Counted from the stretch's first letter, positions 1 through 13,135 are shown. The stretch is 64,000 bases of DNA from Nomia melanderi (GCF_051020985.1 NC_135007.1:434001-498000), one strand, 5' to 3'. Numbers and translations are program-made. The notes: a model not told the origin generated them from the sequence alone.

Positions 1-1720
1 TGAAAAACACGCAGAAACAAAAGTTCATAAACACAATGCCAATCACACTATCAAAATTGAACTTAGAATAAGGTAATCTTATTTAGTTCCAATAAAGCAT
101 AAACAAGTTGAAGGATGGACTCATCGAAACAGCTTTTCTCGTCTTAATCGCAATATTATCGAATAGTTAGAACTGGATTCTCTTATAATGAATTCAGAAA
201 ACCGTAGGAAAAATAATTAAAAATTATTAAATGTGTGTACACGTTCGGGTACTTTATATAAACATAATACTTACAATAAGACATAAAAAAATCAGAATGT
301 ATATTTCGAAAGAATATCAAGTTTTTATATATTTTCTTATTCTCGCCATTTTGAAAAATATATCATATTTGCGAGTTGTGCTTAAGAATGTATCGAAATT
401 CAAAATATTTGTTTACCACGTTACCTATTTAAAGGTTATGAGTAATTAATATTAAACAGTTGGAATGACTGAATTAAGATGATCAATAATTTTGTATGCA
501 CGAAGAAAAATTTGAATTTAATTCTGCCATATATCTTACATATAATTAATCTACTTCCATGTAACTTTCGACTTTACCCGATTATAAGTTATTTACAATA
601 CGTGAAAATATATAGGCATGTGTAGATTATACCCTGAATTTGCAATACCTTATAATCTATGAAATAAGGTATGAGGATCCTTTGGTTTTAATCAATTCAA
701 GTTCATTTTGGCAATAATAAAGAGAAGAACTGTCTTGAGGAGTGTTCTTCATAAAAATTGAAATTTATATATCAAAATAATTTTCACTTCATCTGCAAGA
801 ATAATATTTTTTCATCTTTAGGAAGTGTTTAAAATTAATAATATTTGTGAGAATGATCACTTACATGTGTTCCTAAATTTGAACTATTTATATTTTAAGA
901 ATGAAGATTTAAATTTTAAAATCATAAAAGAATACTTTATTTCTTTTGATATAAAGGTTTTGTAAGTTTTCTTAATTTATTTCATTATTTTAAGATTCTT
1001 TTGCTCAAATTAAATGTTTAAAATACTAGAAAGTGTATTTAATATTTTAAATTTGATTTTAAAAAACTAATTGAAAACATGATTTTGTAAAAATATATTT
1101 ATAGACACAAATAACTCGTTTTAAAATACAGTTGAGTATACATTTCCAAAATCCTCATTTATTAAAACATGTTTCGGTAAAGTCTCAATCTCATTGTCAA
1201 AACATTATTTTATAGTAATAAATTTTTAATTCTGATATAATAGTACAAATGTATGAATTGAAAAAAAAATAAAAGTTGAAAAATAAAATAAAATATTTTA
1301 TAAAATGAGAATATTTTAAAATTAATAATAGTATATGATATTAGGAGAGATAATTCAAGTAGAAATAGTAAAAATTAAAAATTATTTTATAAAAACATTA
1401 AAATCATTTTATCTTCAAGAAAAAAATATAATTAGTATCAAATAAAGATACATGATTCCACAATTGCATAAATAGATTGATTAATATTAAATGATAGAAC
1501 TCTTGAGAAAAGAGCATTTGTTTATTTAATCTTTCGCATTTCTCTATTATTTAGTTTAGATTTTGAATATTTTTTTAATATGTGAGCTTTTCATTGATGA
1601 CAAAAATAGAAAATTAATTAAATATATATATGAAGAAATATACATGTGTACATACATATGTATACATACGTATACATATTTATAAACAAATATACATGCG
1701 TAGACATTACAATATGTTAT
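1..1720. other. AT-rich 3' flank of the membrane-protein gene
   Basis: No coding frame of interest. The part nearest the gene (about 1,620-1,700) is an alternating purine-pyrimidine run of TACATA/TATACG type and probably lies in the 3' UTR. The short open frame at 231-449 is AT-driven, with no recognisable motif. Confidence 0.6.
1521..1526 (-). promoter_or_regulatory. candidate polyadenylation signal
   Basis: AATAAA on the minus strand (TTTATT on plus), about 195 bases after the stop codon of the membrane-protein gene. The flank is so AT-rich that other AATAAA words also occur further downstream, so this assignment rests only on distance. Confidence 0.3.
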
Positions 1721-3399
1721 TTACAATTCCGTAGTAATTTCATCTTGAGGTCGAAAACCAAGAATTGTGAAATCATCGATCAAATATTCACGGGCAGGTG
1801 ACCAATCGGATAGAATTGTGTAGTTAGCAGCCTCTGTAGAACTTTGAAATTCCCATTGTGGATTTAATTCATGATCAAGTCCAGTTGTTTCACAGTGATC
1901 TATTTCACAAGTGGGTTCTGTTAATGTTGCACCAGTAGTGAAAGTATGATTAAAAGTTGAAATGGCAAGTTCTTGAAAATGTATATTCGATGATTTTATT
2001 TGCTTTTGGTTGTCATATACTAATGGGGTTGTTTGTCCTATACTGGATCCATTTGGACTAAGTTTCTCATGATATACTCCCGAACTGTTCTGTCCTAGAC
2101 TGGAACTTAAAGGACTGTCTTTTACATATCCAAGACTGGAACTTGCAGGACTTATACTTGATTTGTCACTTGCTTGAAATGTTGTAAGTGGTATATTTGC
2201 TTGGAATGTAGTCAGATTAGTTGCAGCAGTTCTCAGCTCATATGGGCGAGGTGATTGTGTGATTGTTACTTGTTGTGGTGTGTTTGTTTGTACTGATGCT
2301 GCTGGTTGTTGCAAGAATGTCACAAGTTGAGCCACCTTAAAATATAAAATAACATTTTTTATTATATTATCTTATATAAATTAAAAAATTAAAAATTAAA
2401 AATTAAAATTAAAAAATTTATATAAAATATGGAACATTTAATTATGTTTTACACTCTTTTTGTACACAGTATAATGACTATAAATTACTATTATAATATG
2501 TCTTACTTACCAAAATGTTTTAAAGACTTGCATGAAAGAGAAGAAAGATTTTACACAAATTCTTTAAACTAATTCTTCTGAAATTGTTATTTAAAAAAGT
2601 AGATAACTTACTTCTGGAGAACTGTGTCTTTTATAGCGTCTTAGAAGCCTTTCTGCCCAAGAAAATAATCTTTGCCAATCATCTGGAGGAATTGGTATTT
2701 CTTCATCTCTTCTATTAATAAGAACTAATATCCTCGCTAAGTCGCGTAAGACTGGTCTATGAATCACAATTATATGAAAAGTATTTATAAATTAAAAAAA
2801 TTAAAATTTATTTTTGATATAATAAATAATTATACCTATAAGCTTGAATTCCAACAGCCCCATCTCCATTATTTCCAGAATAGTATAATTCTCTAACTTG
2901 TCTTCTAGTATCATTGAGCATTGAAAGGAAGGTATTACCTTCTCCTCTAAGTGATGCAAGATGTTTTAAAAATTCTCTTCTCTCTGCACTAAAACATATA
3001 TAGTGAATATATAGTTTCTTTATAATTAATGTTTAATTTTTAACAGTTCATAATTATAATGTACTAGGATGTACCTATCCTCAAACTGTTGAATAAATTT
3101 AGCTGTTTTCTTTTTTCTACGATGCACAATTATAGCTCCACATAATATGATGAGGATACATATAGTTGCTCCAGAAACAACCCCTACAAAGATGGCTACC
3201 TGACTACCAGTGAATCCAAACATATATCCAGTTTCTTTACAAACTCTGCCCATGTATTCATCTCTGGTTGACCAGTCTGCAATGTGACCGGGTGGACAAG
3301 AGTCGACACAAGTTCCCTGGTGTAAAAGAACTGCACATCTCGCACATGTTCCATCTCTGCACCTCTTACATCCTCCTTGACCTTCGATGCATTTTGTAA
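1721..3399 (-). CDS. 3' part of a type I membrane protein (furin-like Cys-rich end, TM helix, long tail), four exons, 5' incomplete
   Basis: Four coding exons join in one frame on the minus strand: 3399-3075, 2988-2836, 2756-2612 and 2335-1721 (stop TAA at 1723-1721). Every intron starts GT and ends AG. The split codons close correctly (AG|T Ser, AG|A Arg), and the last junction falls between codons. About 411 residues are visible. Residues 1-53 hold eight Cys, including a CKRC and a CARC pair and a CVDSC, the spacing of furin-like or growth-factor-receptor Cys-rich repeats. Residues 66-91 are a hydrophobic helix followed by the stop-transfer run HRRKKK, so the roughly 320-residue C-terminal part should be cytoplasmic. 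The tail has a charged helical half (RREFLKHL, DDWQRLFSWAERLLRRYKR), then a Ser/Thr/Gln-rich low-complexity stretch and a conserved-looking acidic end. No kinase or protease domain is visible. The exon starting at 3399 opens inside a codon, so more exons lie upstream. I do not recognise the family by name; a PCSK5/Fur2-like C-terminus is one alternative. Confidence 0.85.
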
Positions 3400-3620
3400 C
3401 TATAAAAAATGCATAATTTAATATATCTTTTTTTACATACATACCAGTTGTTTGAAAGTTAGGTAAATAGTATTATAGTAGCTATATTCTATCTTAATTC
3501 TGTGGTAGTATAATATAGTCCAACTCTAACAGAAGGGCCGCTCTCCTCTAATTTTCGAGATAGTCACAAAAAATTTTCGCTGCTACTACATTGAATTCTA
3601 TATACATCTAACAATTCTGT

Positions 3621-3737
3621 ATAGAGGGTGTATAAAAATGAAGTGCAAAGAATACGGTATCGTGATTCTACACCTCTGGATCGGTGAAAATTTAATAGAA
3701 AAAAGAGTCCGTGCAAAATTGACCTTGACCTTGACCT
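3621..3737 (+). repeat. dispersed repeat K, copy 1
   Basis: About 115 bases beginning AGGGTGTATAAAAAT match, in inverted orientation, 44,541-44,657. Shared blocks include GTGATTCTACACCTCT and the end GTGCAAAATTGACC. The AGGGTGTA end resembles the termini of several other elements in the window (15,637; 30,940; 41,300), so it is probably the end of a transposable element. Confidence 0.6.
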
Positions 3738-3740
3738 TGA
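3719..3740. promoter_or_regulatory. tandem TGACCT hexamers (nuclear-receptor half-site-like)
   Basis: Three overlapping TGACCT units read as repeated TCAAGGTCA on the minus strand, the extended half-site bound by FTZ-F1/ERR-type receptors. It lies at the edge of dispersed repeat K, whose other copy also has a shorter TGACCG run here. A short tandem expansion within a repeat is therefore as likely as a functional site. Confidence 0.2.
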
Positions 3741-4277
3741 ATTTCGACGTCAACATTTTTTCTTAATGCAATGTATTCTACTTATTACGAGAAAAAACAG
3801 TCTTAAAGGAACCATGGGTCGGAACTCAACCGTTTTCATAGAAAGAGACGTTAAAGTTCAGTAAGTTCACGAGATCACTTTACATACATACAACAGAGGT
3901 GTCTAACTTACTCCCCTCACGCTAGTAACTCGAAAATAGCGGTCTCCCCACTACCTCTACTCAAGGAGCTGCTCAAGACTGTGTATGCCAGTACTTCTAT
4001 GCAATGTTGAATACAACAGGTAAAAGTAGGCGTGGAGGGAGTAACTTTTCGTGAGGGGAATGTCACTATGGTGCCCGCGGGCACCCAGATAGACACCCTT
4101 GACATAAAATATGCTTATATTCTGCGGTCAAGTGCAATAAGAATTGAGTACAGACATTACTGTAGCAGATACTTATATACCCGTAAAATCATAATTACGC
4201 ATCTCTCTTTTCTTTTAATTCATACCTTTACTTTTTTCTTTCTTAACCTTTGCTATTTAGTTCATTCGCATCGCGAA

Positions 4278-4291
4278 GCGGAATATTCCGC
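4278..4291. other. perfect 14-base palindrome in a CpG-rich patch
   Basis: GCGGAATATTCCGC is a perfect palindrome flanked by two CATCGCG or CGCG words. A further GCGGAAT follows at about 4,320, then CGCGG/CCGCG words to 4,356. The patch stands out from the AT-rich surroundings. It could be a promoter-proximal patch or a transposon end; no transcript can be assigned. Confidence 0.35.
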
Positions 4292-5662
4292 GCATCGCGT
4301 TGAGTTTATATTACTGAACGCGGAATAATTCGCGGTTGACGACCGTAACCGCGGGATAAACATTCAGGTAACAACATCCTACTACTAGGATGTTTGCTGA
4401 CGTCGATACTAATTACGTATTAATTTCCAAATTTTTATATTTTACAGTAAATTTTCCTTTTCCGTGATTATAAATTACTAACTGTTATTTACTAAAACTT
4501 ATATTTCCTTTTCATCGTGGTATTTTAGATAGTCAATGCTCAACGTTGAAATTTTAGTTTTAAGTTGACTTACAATTGAAATCGTAATATTGCCGATATA
4601 TTTTCATTAAAGACGTAAACATTGAATTAAAACGTTACTTGAAATGATTTAAACGAGAAATACATTTTCTATCCGAATATTTTTGTAACGTGAAAGCTGA
4701 ACGTTATGTCGTTGAATACTTTTTATGTAATTAATTATTACAAATACAATACAATTGCTTATGTTTCTATCGTTTATAACAAATAATTTAATATAATAAA
4801 AATCAGCTGAGCAAATATTGCAGAAATCCATAAAGATACAGACTAACAAATTTAAAAGTATTGCGGTATTCAAATATGAAAATAAGTATTTGTATGTGTG
4901 GAGTACGCAATCAAGGACAAAATAACTCTCGTTTAGTATGGTTACTTCTCATTTATTAATACAAATCACTAATGTTAAATCAAAGTAAAAACTAAGTTAC
5001 ATGTTCGATTCGTGATGTATGTTTCTTGTTGGGTATCTGTGGAAATACTGCCTGGTGGTTGTTGGCGCGTTTGACACTAGTCACAGGGTGCCGAATGACT
5101 TATCTAGGTGAACAAAATCGTTAAAATTAATTTTTAAATTAACAAAAACTAACTGCTATAATGTATTCTATAATAAGCAAATATTAATATTTCCACACGA
5201 TAAGGCTTTTAATTTTATTTTTGAATGAGTACGCATTAGGTAAATTACGACTTTAAGGCGAACGATTCATCGATAGTCAGCCAACCGCATTTCCATGGTC
5301 AATATGAATGTCTTGTAAAATTATTAAGATGCATCTAGACCTAAAATTTTTGTGACGGATATAGTATCTGTAACCATACATCTCAGTATTAGTAACCTCA
5401 AATTATTAATAACTTTTCCATATTTTCGTAAATTGAATGTCGAATCAAGTAATTAATTCTCAATAGAAACTTGTAAGTTTGTAATCTCGTATCAATGATT
5501 TAGTTTGTCTCCACATCGCGTCACGTGATGATTATATTGGTCAAGACGATTTTTATTACAGAAGGTTTAATGGGTGATGTTAATAGTATCCATGCTGAGT
5601 TCGAATATGCAATCCGTTTTTCTCGAATAAAAATAATAATAAAAATACTTGAGCGAAATACT

Positions 5663-6075
5663 GCGTTGACATTGAGCATCACTATCGGCACATTATATTT
5701 GGCGCAAGTATTTTTCACTCTCAATTGAAAACGAAACGTGATACTAAACTTTCTGCTACGGATTTCGCAAGGTAGGTATCTGCTCTATTGCATGTTGAAA
5801 TTAGACTTTCTCCAAAATGCTTAGTTTTTAAGATAAATTGAAAAATATCCACAGAAATCGGTGCGTTTTGCGCGTCGTTTTGTCCTTCAGCATTGTTTAA
5901 ACATGTTTAAATGTCTATAATCTTTTTTTTTTCAAAATTGATTTTCTCGACAACTGTAGGTGATGGAGACAAGTGGATTACATATTCGTATACAGCATGA
6001 GAAATACTATTAAGATCATTTATTAAACTTTCTGTAGCGAAAAAAAAGTTACACGTTGTAGATCAGTGCTATTAG
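5663..6075 (+). repeat. dispersed repeat I, copy 1
   Basis: About 410 bases match 25,709-26,245 in the same orientation. Shared blocks include GTTGACATTGAGCATCACT, GCTTAGTTTTTAAGATAAAT, TTCAGCATTGTTTAAACAT and a conserved end near GATCAGTG. The frame is broken in both copies and no protein motif is visible, so it is an unclassified interspersed repeat. Confidence 0.75.
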
Positions 6076-6538
6076 ATGGATGAAAAGTTGAGACTTCCTA
6101 GTCTGTATTAATCACCAAAATTATTTGCGAAGCTTTGCGGAATCATATGTATTATCTGTTTCTTTATCTCCTTTTAACGACCACACCTGTGACAATCGCA
6201 GGCTAAGTGTTCCAGTATATCAGATATTTACTCTCGTTATTTAACGCTTTGTTTCATCTGGTCACTGTATAATATTTTTGGATCAGTTCTATTCGTTGCA
6301 TATTGGAACAATAAACAATGGTAATACATATCTCCTATTTTTTGCAACTATATCTCGCATTGTTACGCGTGTCCGTTCGCATACGCGGCAGATAATCATG
6401 TGAAATAAATATTTAATACATAATAATTATATTTCTACAATTACGAGGATACCGTGAAACAGTGCAATATGTTAGTCTTTTTTACTTTATTTACATAGTT
6501 ACTAACATTTTTGTGATAAACGTATTTAATAAGATCAT

Positions 6539-6627
6539 ATCCAGCAAATTTATTTTCTTCTTCAACAATTAAATTTGCTGGATAAATTTTTTCAATGGTT
6601 CAATTTTCTTCTTCAACAATTTGAACC
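6539..6627. repeat. tandem pair of hairpins with identical loops
   Basis: Hairpin 1 pairs 6,539-6,552 (ATCCAGCAAATTTA) perfectly with 6,570-6,583. Hairpin 2 pairs 6,597-6,603 (GGTTCAA) with 6,621-6,627. The two stems differ in sequence, yet both loops are the same 17 bases (TTTTCTTCTTCAACAAT). Confidence 0.7.
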
Positions 6628-6659
6628 CCATATAAAAGCATTATCAGGGAGAAATAATT

Positions 6660-6964
6660 TTATTCATCCACAACGGTCATTCGGCATATTGTGTTACTGA
6701 TCGATGGAAAGAAAAGTTTATTTTTCGGTTGGAATTGGGAAGACGAATTTTGGGTATGAACAAAAATTATCGAAGGTTTCGAATGTCTGCAAATTCCGTC
6801 AGTTGTATAAGAATATTTTGCGATTTTATAAACGGACGGAAGTGCCTGATCACCAAATGGTGAAGATTTACGACAGTTTGAAACGTCAATACCGCAAACT
6901 TTCATTGGTATATTATGCTAATATTTCACATTATATTTTAAATACCAAAAAAGTGATAGTATTC
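6660..6964. other. slightly GC-richer block with open frames on both strands, unrecognised
   Basis: A plus frame (6,704-6,964, 87 residues, ending just after an AT-rich run) and an antisense frame (6,905-6,660, 81 residues) overlap. Neither shows a domain, signal peptide or membrane segment that I recognise. Base composition is less AT-biased than the flanks, which could mark a decayed transposon or an exon. I do not call a gene. Confidence 0.2.
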
Positions 6965-9900
6965 TAAAATATCATTGAAATGGTATGTAAACTTATCATT
7001 ACACAGTCTTCTTAAATGTTCAAAGTGATTTTAACCGGAGTTTTCATTCGTTTTCGCAATTGTTTTAAATGCAATAACAGTATATTTAATAAGAATATTT
7101 AAAGAATATTTTAAATTGAAATTATATCGAAATTTTGTTTGTAATATTTTTCTGTATCAATAAAGACAAATGAAACATTTGAAAATTCGGGTTTTTGTAG
7201 ATTTCAAAGTTGTACACTTCACACGCCTAATGCAGTTGCAATATTATTATGTTGTTATATAGTTTTTAGAATTAATAAGGAAAGATATGATCACACTCGA
7301 ATGAAGATACAACGAAAAATAAAAAATTTTTATTTAGTCTGTTTGACGAATTCAATTTCCTTACATCGAATATACGTCAGAATGAACTGTTTATTAAACA
7401 AGTAGTGTAATATGTAATAATGTGATAACTGTAATGTAATACTTCACGTGGATGTGTTACATGAATACGTATGATGCATCGCAGACCTTAATGTAATCAG
7501 CAATTACGAATGTTAAGCTTTGGGTGTTGATTAATGAAATAATTTTCTTTCCGGTACTGATTAGATTAAATCTCTTATATTTCATTCGCTATGCTGAATA
7601 AACGGGTCAAGGAAAATCACGAGCAACAGTTTCACCAGAAATATATTAGTACAATATGCGTTAATATTTTTTCTGCAATTATAATGAAAACAGATCATGA
7701 CAGCGGTAGTAATTTTATTAATAATATTAATAATATTTAACATCAATCATGTATACAAATATTTTCGAATGAAATACGCGTAAATCATTTTTATTTGGCT
7801 TATAATCGAATTCTAACGTTTTTTTACTATCATAGTTCCATATGTGGTTAAATTCAAAATTGAGTGAACATTTTAATTCTTTTTATATGTTACGGATTTT
7901 GTCTATCTTTAATATTTCGTATTTTCTATTGTAGCCTTAATCCTTTGCCATACAGTATCGTGGTAGATGTATGAGTAGGATTATAAATGGAAGTTAATAA
8001 AAATAACTGTTTCCCAATTCTTTGAGTTTAAATTCAATATTATTTTTCCGTTGTACATTTCTTCCTTGTTTTCAGTAAGTTATTAATAACAAAGTAATTC
8101 TAGTGAGTGCAGTTACAATGAAATCGTAAAGCAAGATGTTGACCACTGTTCGTAACAATTTAGTAGAATTTTATACTAAATGTTTAATCTTATGTAACAA
8201 TAGTCGTTTTACAGAGAATAGTTTCCTAAAGAAAATACTATCGTTTATTTATGTCATTTATGGTTAGTTGTTGCAACGATATGAAATTATAGTATAGTAT
8301 ACATATTGTATACAAACTATAAAACTGTATCTTTTTATTAATAACGAATTCTATCACCATTTCCTATTTCGCGGCAGAGTTGTTCATAAACATTAAATTG
8401 TATATATTTTGAGGGAATGTATGCCAGAATATTTTTGAATGTACAACAGATTTTCGACCGCTACGAGTTCTTAATTGGTTCGGAAAACGATGATTAATCA
8501 TGAATAAACCGAAGCAAAAGTGAATTAAGGAAAAGAGTGGAACTACTCAAACATAATTTATATAAAACTCTGAAGTTAAGTTTGATAGAATTTAGATAAT
8601 ACGATGATATTTAATTTCGATTAGAATGTTGTGTAGTTTTAAACTTAACTGAACATAGATATATAGTGTTGATTCTGAATTCCGGTAACGTACGAGAATG
8701 AATGCCAATACTTTTTCACATCAGAACACGGCTTTTTTCTGGGATATTTTAATCCGCATGAAATCTATTAAACCGGTTAATTAGCACGAAGGAACAAAAG
8801 GTTGTGAAATTAACGAGCACAATTGGTAAATAGAGCTGGATGGGTAGCAGATGCTCGTAACTACCGACTAGTAAGCGCGCATGCGTGTACACTTGCGTCA
8901 GTATCCGTATAATGCATCTGACATAAATATGTATGCCTATATTACCACTGGTTTCACACTGACCTTTTTCTCGTAAATATCGTAAGACGAACTTGGATAC
9001 AAAATTCATGCGTTCATTGTATTATCCTTACGAATAAGTTTGTCCTTTCGTGGATGTCTTGAATGGCGAAAATACCGACCAAGTTATATTAGAAAACAGA
9101 AATTACAAAACCGTTAATACCAAGATAAATTTTAGAAAAATGTTTCATAGGAAGTTTCATAGTAAACTGGAAACAATAAGTGTTTGGCATAGTAAGCATG
9201 TATGCTATCCTAGAAACACGATTTGAATATATAGTATTAGCCAGTTACTTGAATTAATTATTCGTAATTTAAGAAATAAATTTGATGAATGTTTCTTTTA
9301 CTTAATGTAGCTTTTAATAAATAGAAATATTTTTAATAAAATTTTGTTAGACTTATAAGTCTCGTATTTTGCTAAAAATAGACACAGATCAAATTACTGC
9401 GACGCGAATAATTTCAAATATTGCTTGAATTTACAATGTATCAAAAAACGAAGAATTATAACCCTATTAAAGAATAACGTTACTCCCAATAATTTTTAAA
9501 TTGAATATAATAATCATTTCAGAACATAAAATCATTAAGAAACCATTAATAAAAATTGTAATGTACCTTTCTTTTTTATTAAAGAACAAAATTGTTTATC
9601 AAGATACGAAACAGGGGCAATAATCTCTCCATTAATGGTCGTAACATTCCTCCCACAATCGGTGCAAAGTTATTTAGTTTTGTTCACATTAATAATCACC
9701 GGTGACACCTCATGTCTCCCCGAACTATTATCTGAGAAAGCATAGAGAATAATTTTCTACAAAGGACATTGAAAAATTGAAAATTGTATTATTTTTAAAA
9801 TGTAAATTTCTATGAAACGGTGTGTGATAGGAAAAACGAGGTTAATATTCATTTTAGCAAGCGAAAATTAATAAGAATTATTTATTGATTATTGTAACGT

Positions 9901-10960
9901 AAAACATATTGAACGGTACAATTAAATCAATTGCACACAGAAAAACTTCTTATTCGTAAAAAAACAAAAAGAAGTGCATTTTTGATAATATATTTATATG
10001 AAATTATTAAAAACTGCTGTAAATGTGTTAAAACACTTGTTTCTTTTTATACATTATGTTTACACTATTTACTTAATTAACATAAGGTATATTACTAATG
10101 CTATTTCCACTTTGTCTTAAAATTTGTCATTATTTTGAGGACTACAATGAATGCCATTTAAGATCGTGCATTTAGATGGTCAAAAAATTTTTGTTTATAA
10201 ATTACTTTTATTATGTAGTTAAGATTACAATAATACTTACATACGTACATGTTTGTAGAGATTGATATAACTTTTGTTCAATGTGTAACAACTTTAAATT
10301 AAAAATTCTATTTATAAAGAGTAAATATTTCGAAATAAGGCATCAAAATTGTTAGTCATTAAAAATCGTATAAAATTGATGAAATTTTAGTAATTCAAGA
10401 AATAATTTGTTATTTTACTTTAATAGTTAGTTATACAATGCGTTTTGCTTTAGTCGAATGTTTCATACAATTGTAAGCATTCAACAAATATTTTATTCTG
10501 TTAGAAATGCTTATTTCCTTCATCTTATTTATCAGAATATCCGGAATCAAATTAAAAAGTATTGGAAAGATAAAACACAAACATAATACACTAGTACCAC
10601 AATGAAATTGTATGAAAACAAGAAAGCTATGACAAGTAACTAAAATTCGGCGTTTGGAAAATGAAATACTTTAAAATGATTACGGATTTTGCATGTAACT
10701 AAATGTTTGGGAATGTTTTTTACCATAACGTTGTCTGACGAAATCAGTTATTACACAGACAAATGAGGAAGGATATCCATCCAATTGTTCACAGGCTGGA
10801 TAATCTTTTTACTAATTTTATTTGAAGTTAACGATGAGTATTTAACTATTATAATAACACTAAAATTTACCATTCTAAGCGCAGACAAAAATATTATATT
10901 TGAACGTATATTACGTGTCGATAGAAAGAAGGCTCCTGAAAGGAATGCAGTTCTACTTGG
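6965..10960. other. AT-rich non-coding stretch
   Basis: Nothing recognisable as a gene or RNA. Minor points: a short open frame on the minus strand near 8,749-9,009 without motif, and a moderately GC-rich patch at about 9,600-9,740. No clear inverted-end element was identified. Confidence 0.5.
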
Positions 10961-10989
10961 TCAGAGTGAAAGGAGGAGCGCTTCTTCTC

Positions 10990-11045
10990 GCACCTATTTT
11001 CGTCAATACGGTTGCACGATAGTCAATCAATGCTATTAGGAGATA
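10990..11045 (+). repeat. dispersed repeat J, copy 1
   Basis: The core TTTCGTCAATACGGTTGCAC followed by GTCAATCAA recurs with changes at 16,655-16,755 and 50,540-50,630, always in the same orientation. Short interspersed repeat of unknown class. Confidence 0.5.
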
Positions 11046-12560
11046 GCGACAACCACGGCATCTATTAAATCTTAAATCATGATAGAAGTCAACGACCGAT
11101 ACCAATAATTCTGATAGGCTGTCATATTTTTAATTTCCGAAGCGTGCAATATTTCGATTTACTTTTTGCTAATTTAATCAACATATGTGTATGCCATAAA
11201 GAAAATTATCGCTATTTATCGTTTTGATACATCGCTTGATATTACTGTTTGATTAAAGCATCTTAGGTTGCACATACATACACATATAAAAATTGTTTCG
11301 TAAACGTCACGTAAGTCATTGTCGGAATAGTTAGCGAGATGGTATTTACGCAGCAAGATAGCGTGCTTCAGATATTTAATTTGGCTCTCTAAGCGTGCGT
11401 AAATGATATACGAGCATGGACACGCGAACGATAAACTGAGAGAAACCTCGTGGCACATGTCGAATGTACTTAACAGTGCGGCTGTTTTTGTTGCTCGCTC
11501 ATTCATACTTTCCTTTTTCAAAATTCAGAAGAGTGCAGTAGAAACTGTTACATAAAGTTTAACGCTAGCAAAATAACGCTGAGGTAATCTTCACGAATCG
11601 ACCTCTAATAATATACAATTATAATTACAATATGCTTTTATATGCTTTCTATATTTTTATAATTTGTTGTTTTGCAACGTCTTTTACTGTATATTTTGTA
11701 ATTATTTTATCTTACTAGTAGCTCTCTCTTACTTTCTTGTAATATTAATTAAGCTATAATTGTATACAAATATTTATTGTAAAGTTTCCTTTTTCAGAGC
11801 TATTGTAAGAGCAAGTGTGCACATATCTATGTAAGGCGGAATATTCATTGTTCATCGGAATATTTAATGTCATCAGCTAATTAGGTTACTTGAACTATTT
11901 TAAATGCTAAAATGGTAAAAGACATTTCGATTTATGTTATATTTATGTTTTGATCTTCTATCTTTTGAGCAGCCACTATGAACTAAACATAAGGAACTAT
12001 TTATTATGAACAATTACTTTTATCGTATGATAAATCTACAATAACAATACATATATGGGTAATTGTAATAATCATCTAACTGCTTATTCCACAAAGAAAA
12101 TACACTATTTCATAAAACAAATCCTTATGTTGGCAACCAGAATGTCTGCATTTATCCAAACTTCGTTACAATATTTTTACATAAATTCTTTATCTTCAAA
12201 ATAAAAAGTGACATAAAATATTTAAAAAATAAAAAATTCAAAGCGATATTGTGAAATTTTCACGAGAATGAAGCAAAATTATCTAGAAGAAAATCTTAGT
12301 CTGGTTGTACATTTAAAAGTTGTGCATTTGCACATTGTTGTTGATTCATTTTTAAATGTGAAGCTTTCACTTTCAGAATCCACCGTAATTGTTTTGTTAT
12401 TGTATCATTACTGTACTATTCGGATACAATAAGAAATAAAAAATTTTGATGATAATGGAGTATTTCTCATTCTCTCGTATTATGCAAATGGGTTGAGACG
12501 GAAGTGCTAACAGCATATCATCGAAATGATAACGTGCTTTTCTTTGTCACGCAAGTTATT
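11046..12560. other. AT-rich non-coding stretch
   Basis: No supported gene. The minus-strand frame at 11,216-11,521 (101 residues) has no domain and sits in ordinary sequence. Confidence 0.45.
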
Positions 12561-12569
12561 ATAACATGC

Positions 12570-13135
12570 GAATTTATCTTACGTCACGCGTTTAATAACT
12601 GGTCTTATGATTACAAAGGTGATCCGAATGCCATAAGTAACAGCAATAAATACAGCAGGCAAAGGCTTTGACCATGTCCTCATCCTAACAAAAATAATAT
12701 GTTTTTTGGGGTAGCGTAGCGTGGTGGTAGCACGGTGAGCAATAACGATTGTGTAACGTGCGGAGAATTTCAAGTGAGACACAGAAGCAGAAGTGGAAGG
12801 AACGAGCGGAGAGTGTGCGGGAGTGCGAGGTACAGTAAGTGGAAGGGTGTGAACTAATGTTAAGGAAAGGTAAAAGAGAACGGGTTGTAAGAGTAGAGGT
12901 TGCAGGTGGTCTAAGTGGAGGGATAAAGGCTACGAAGAAGAAAAGAACGGATCAGGGAGAACAGAGAGGCATCGCGGAGAATGGGAACGGGAACGAAACC
13001 ATCCTGCGACGTAAGGAGGAAGAGTAGTCAGTGTCGCTGCTAAGGAAGAGCAGAGCTGATATTTCAGCGAGAAAAGAAGAAAGACTGACAATGAGCATAG
13101 AAAGCATAATCTGTTCAACGAGACGATTCGGTAAA
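12570..13135 (+). other. purine- and CpG-rich block, possible untranslated first exon or LINE 5' part
   Basis: From about 12,700 the plus strand becomes rich in G and A with many CpGs, unlike its surroundings, and it contains a short open frame (12,839-13,027) of Lys/Arg/Glu/Gly only. The end of the block carries TCTGTTCAACGAGACGA, repeated at about 56,037. It may be a promoter with a non-coding first exon or the 5' end of the LINE-like relic that follows the MITE insertion. No splice site or protein motif decides between these. Confidence 0.3.

Larger units (their letters stand above)
3400..5660. other. upstream intron or intergenic sequence of the membrane-protein gene
   Basis: No Cys-rich exon that would continue the receptor could be found here. 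The stretch contains the end of a dispersed repeat (3,621-3,737), a CpG-rich palindromic patch (4,260-4,360) and otherwise AT-rich sequence. The overlapping open frames near 3,917-4,328 and 5,521-5,728 are on both strands and show no motif. Confidence 0.5.
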
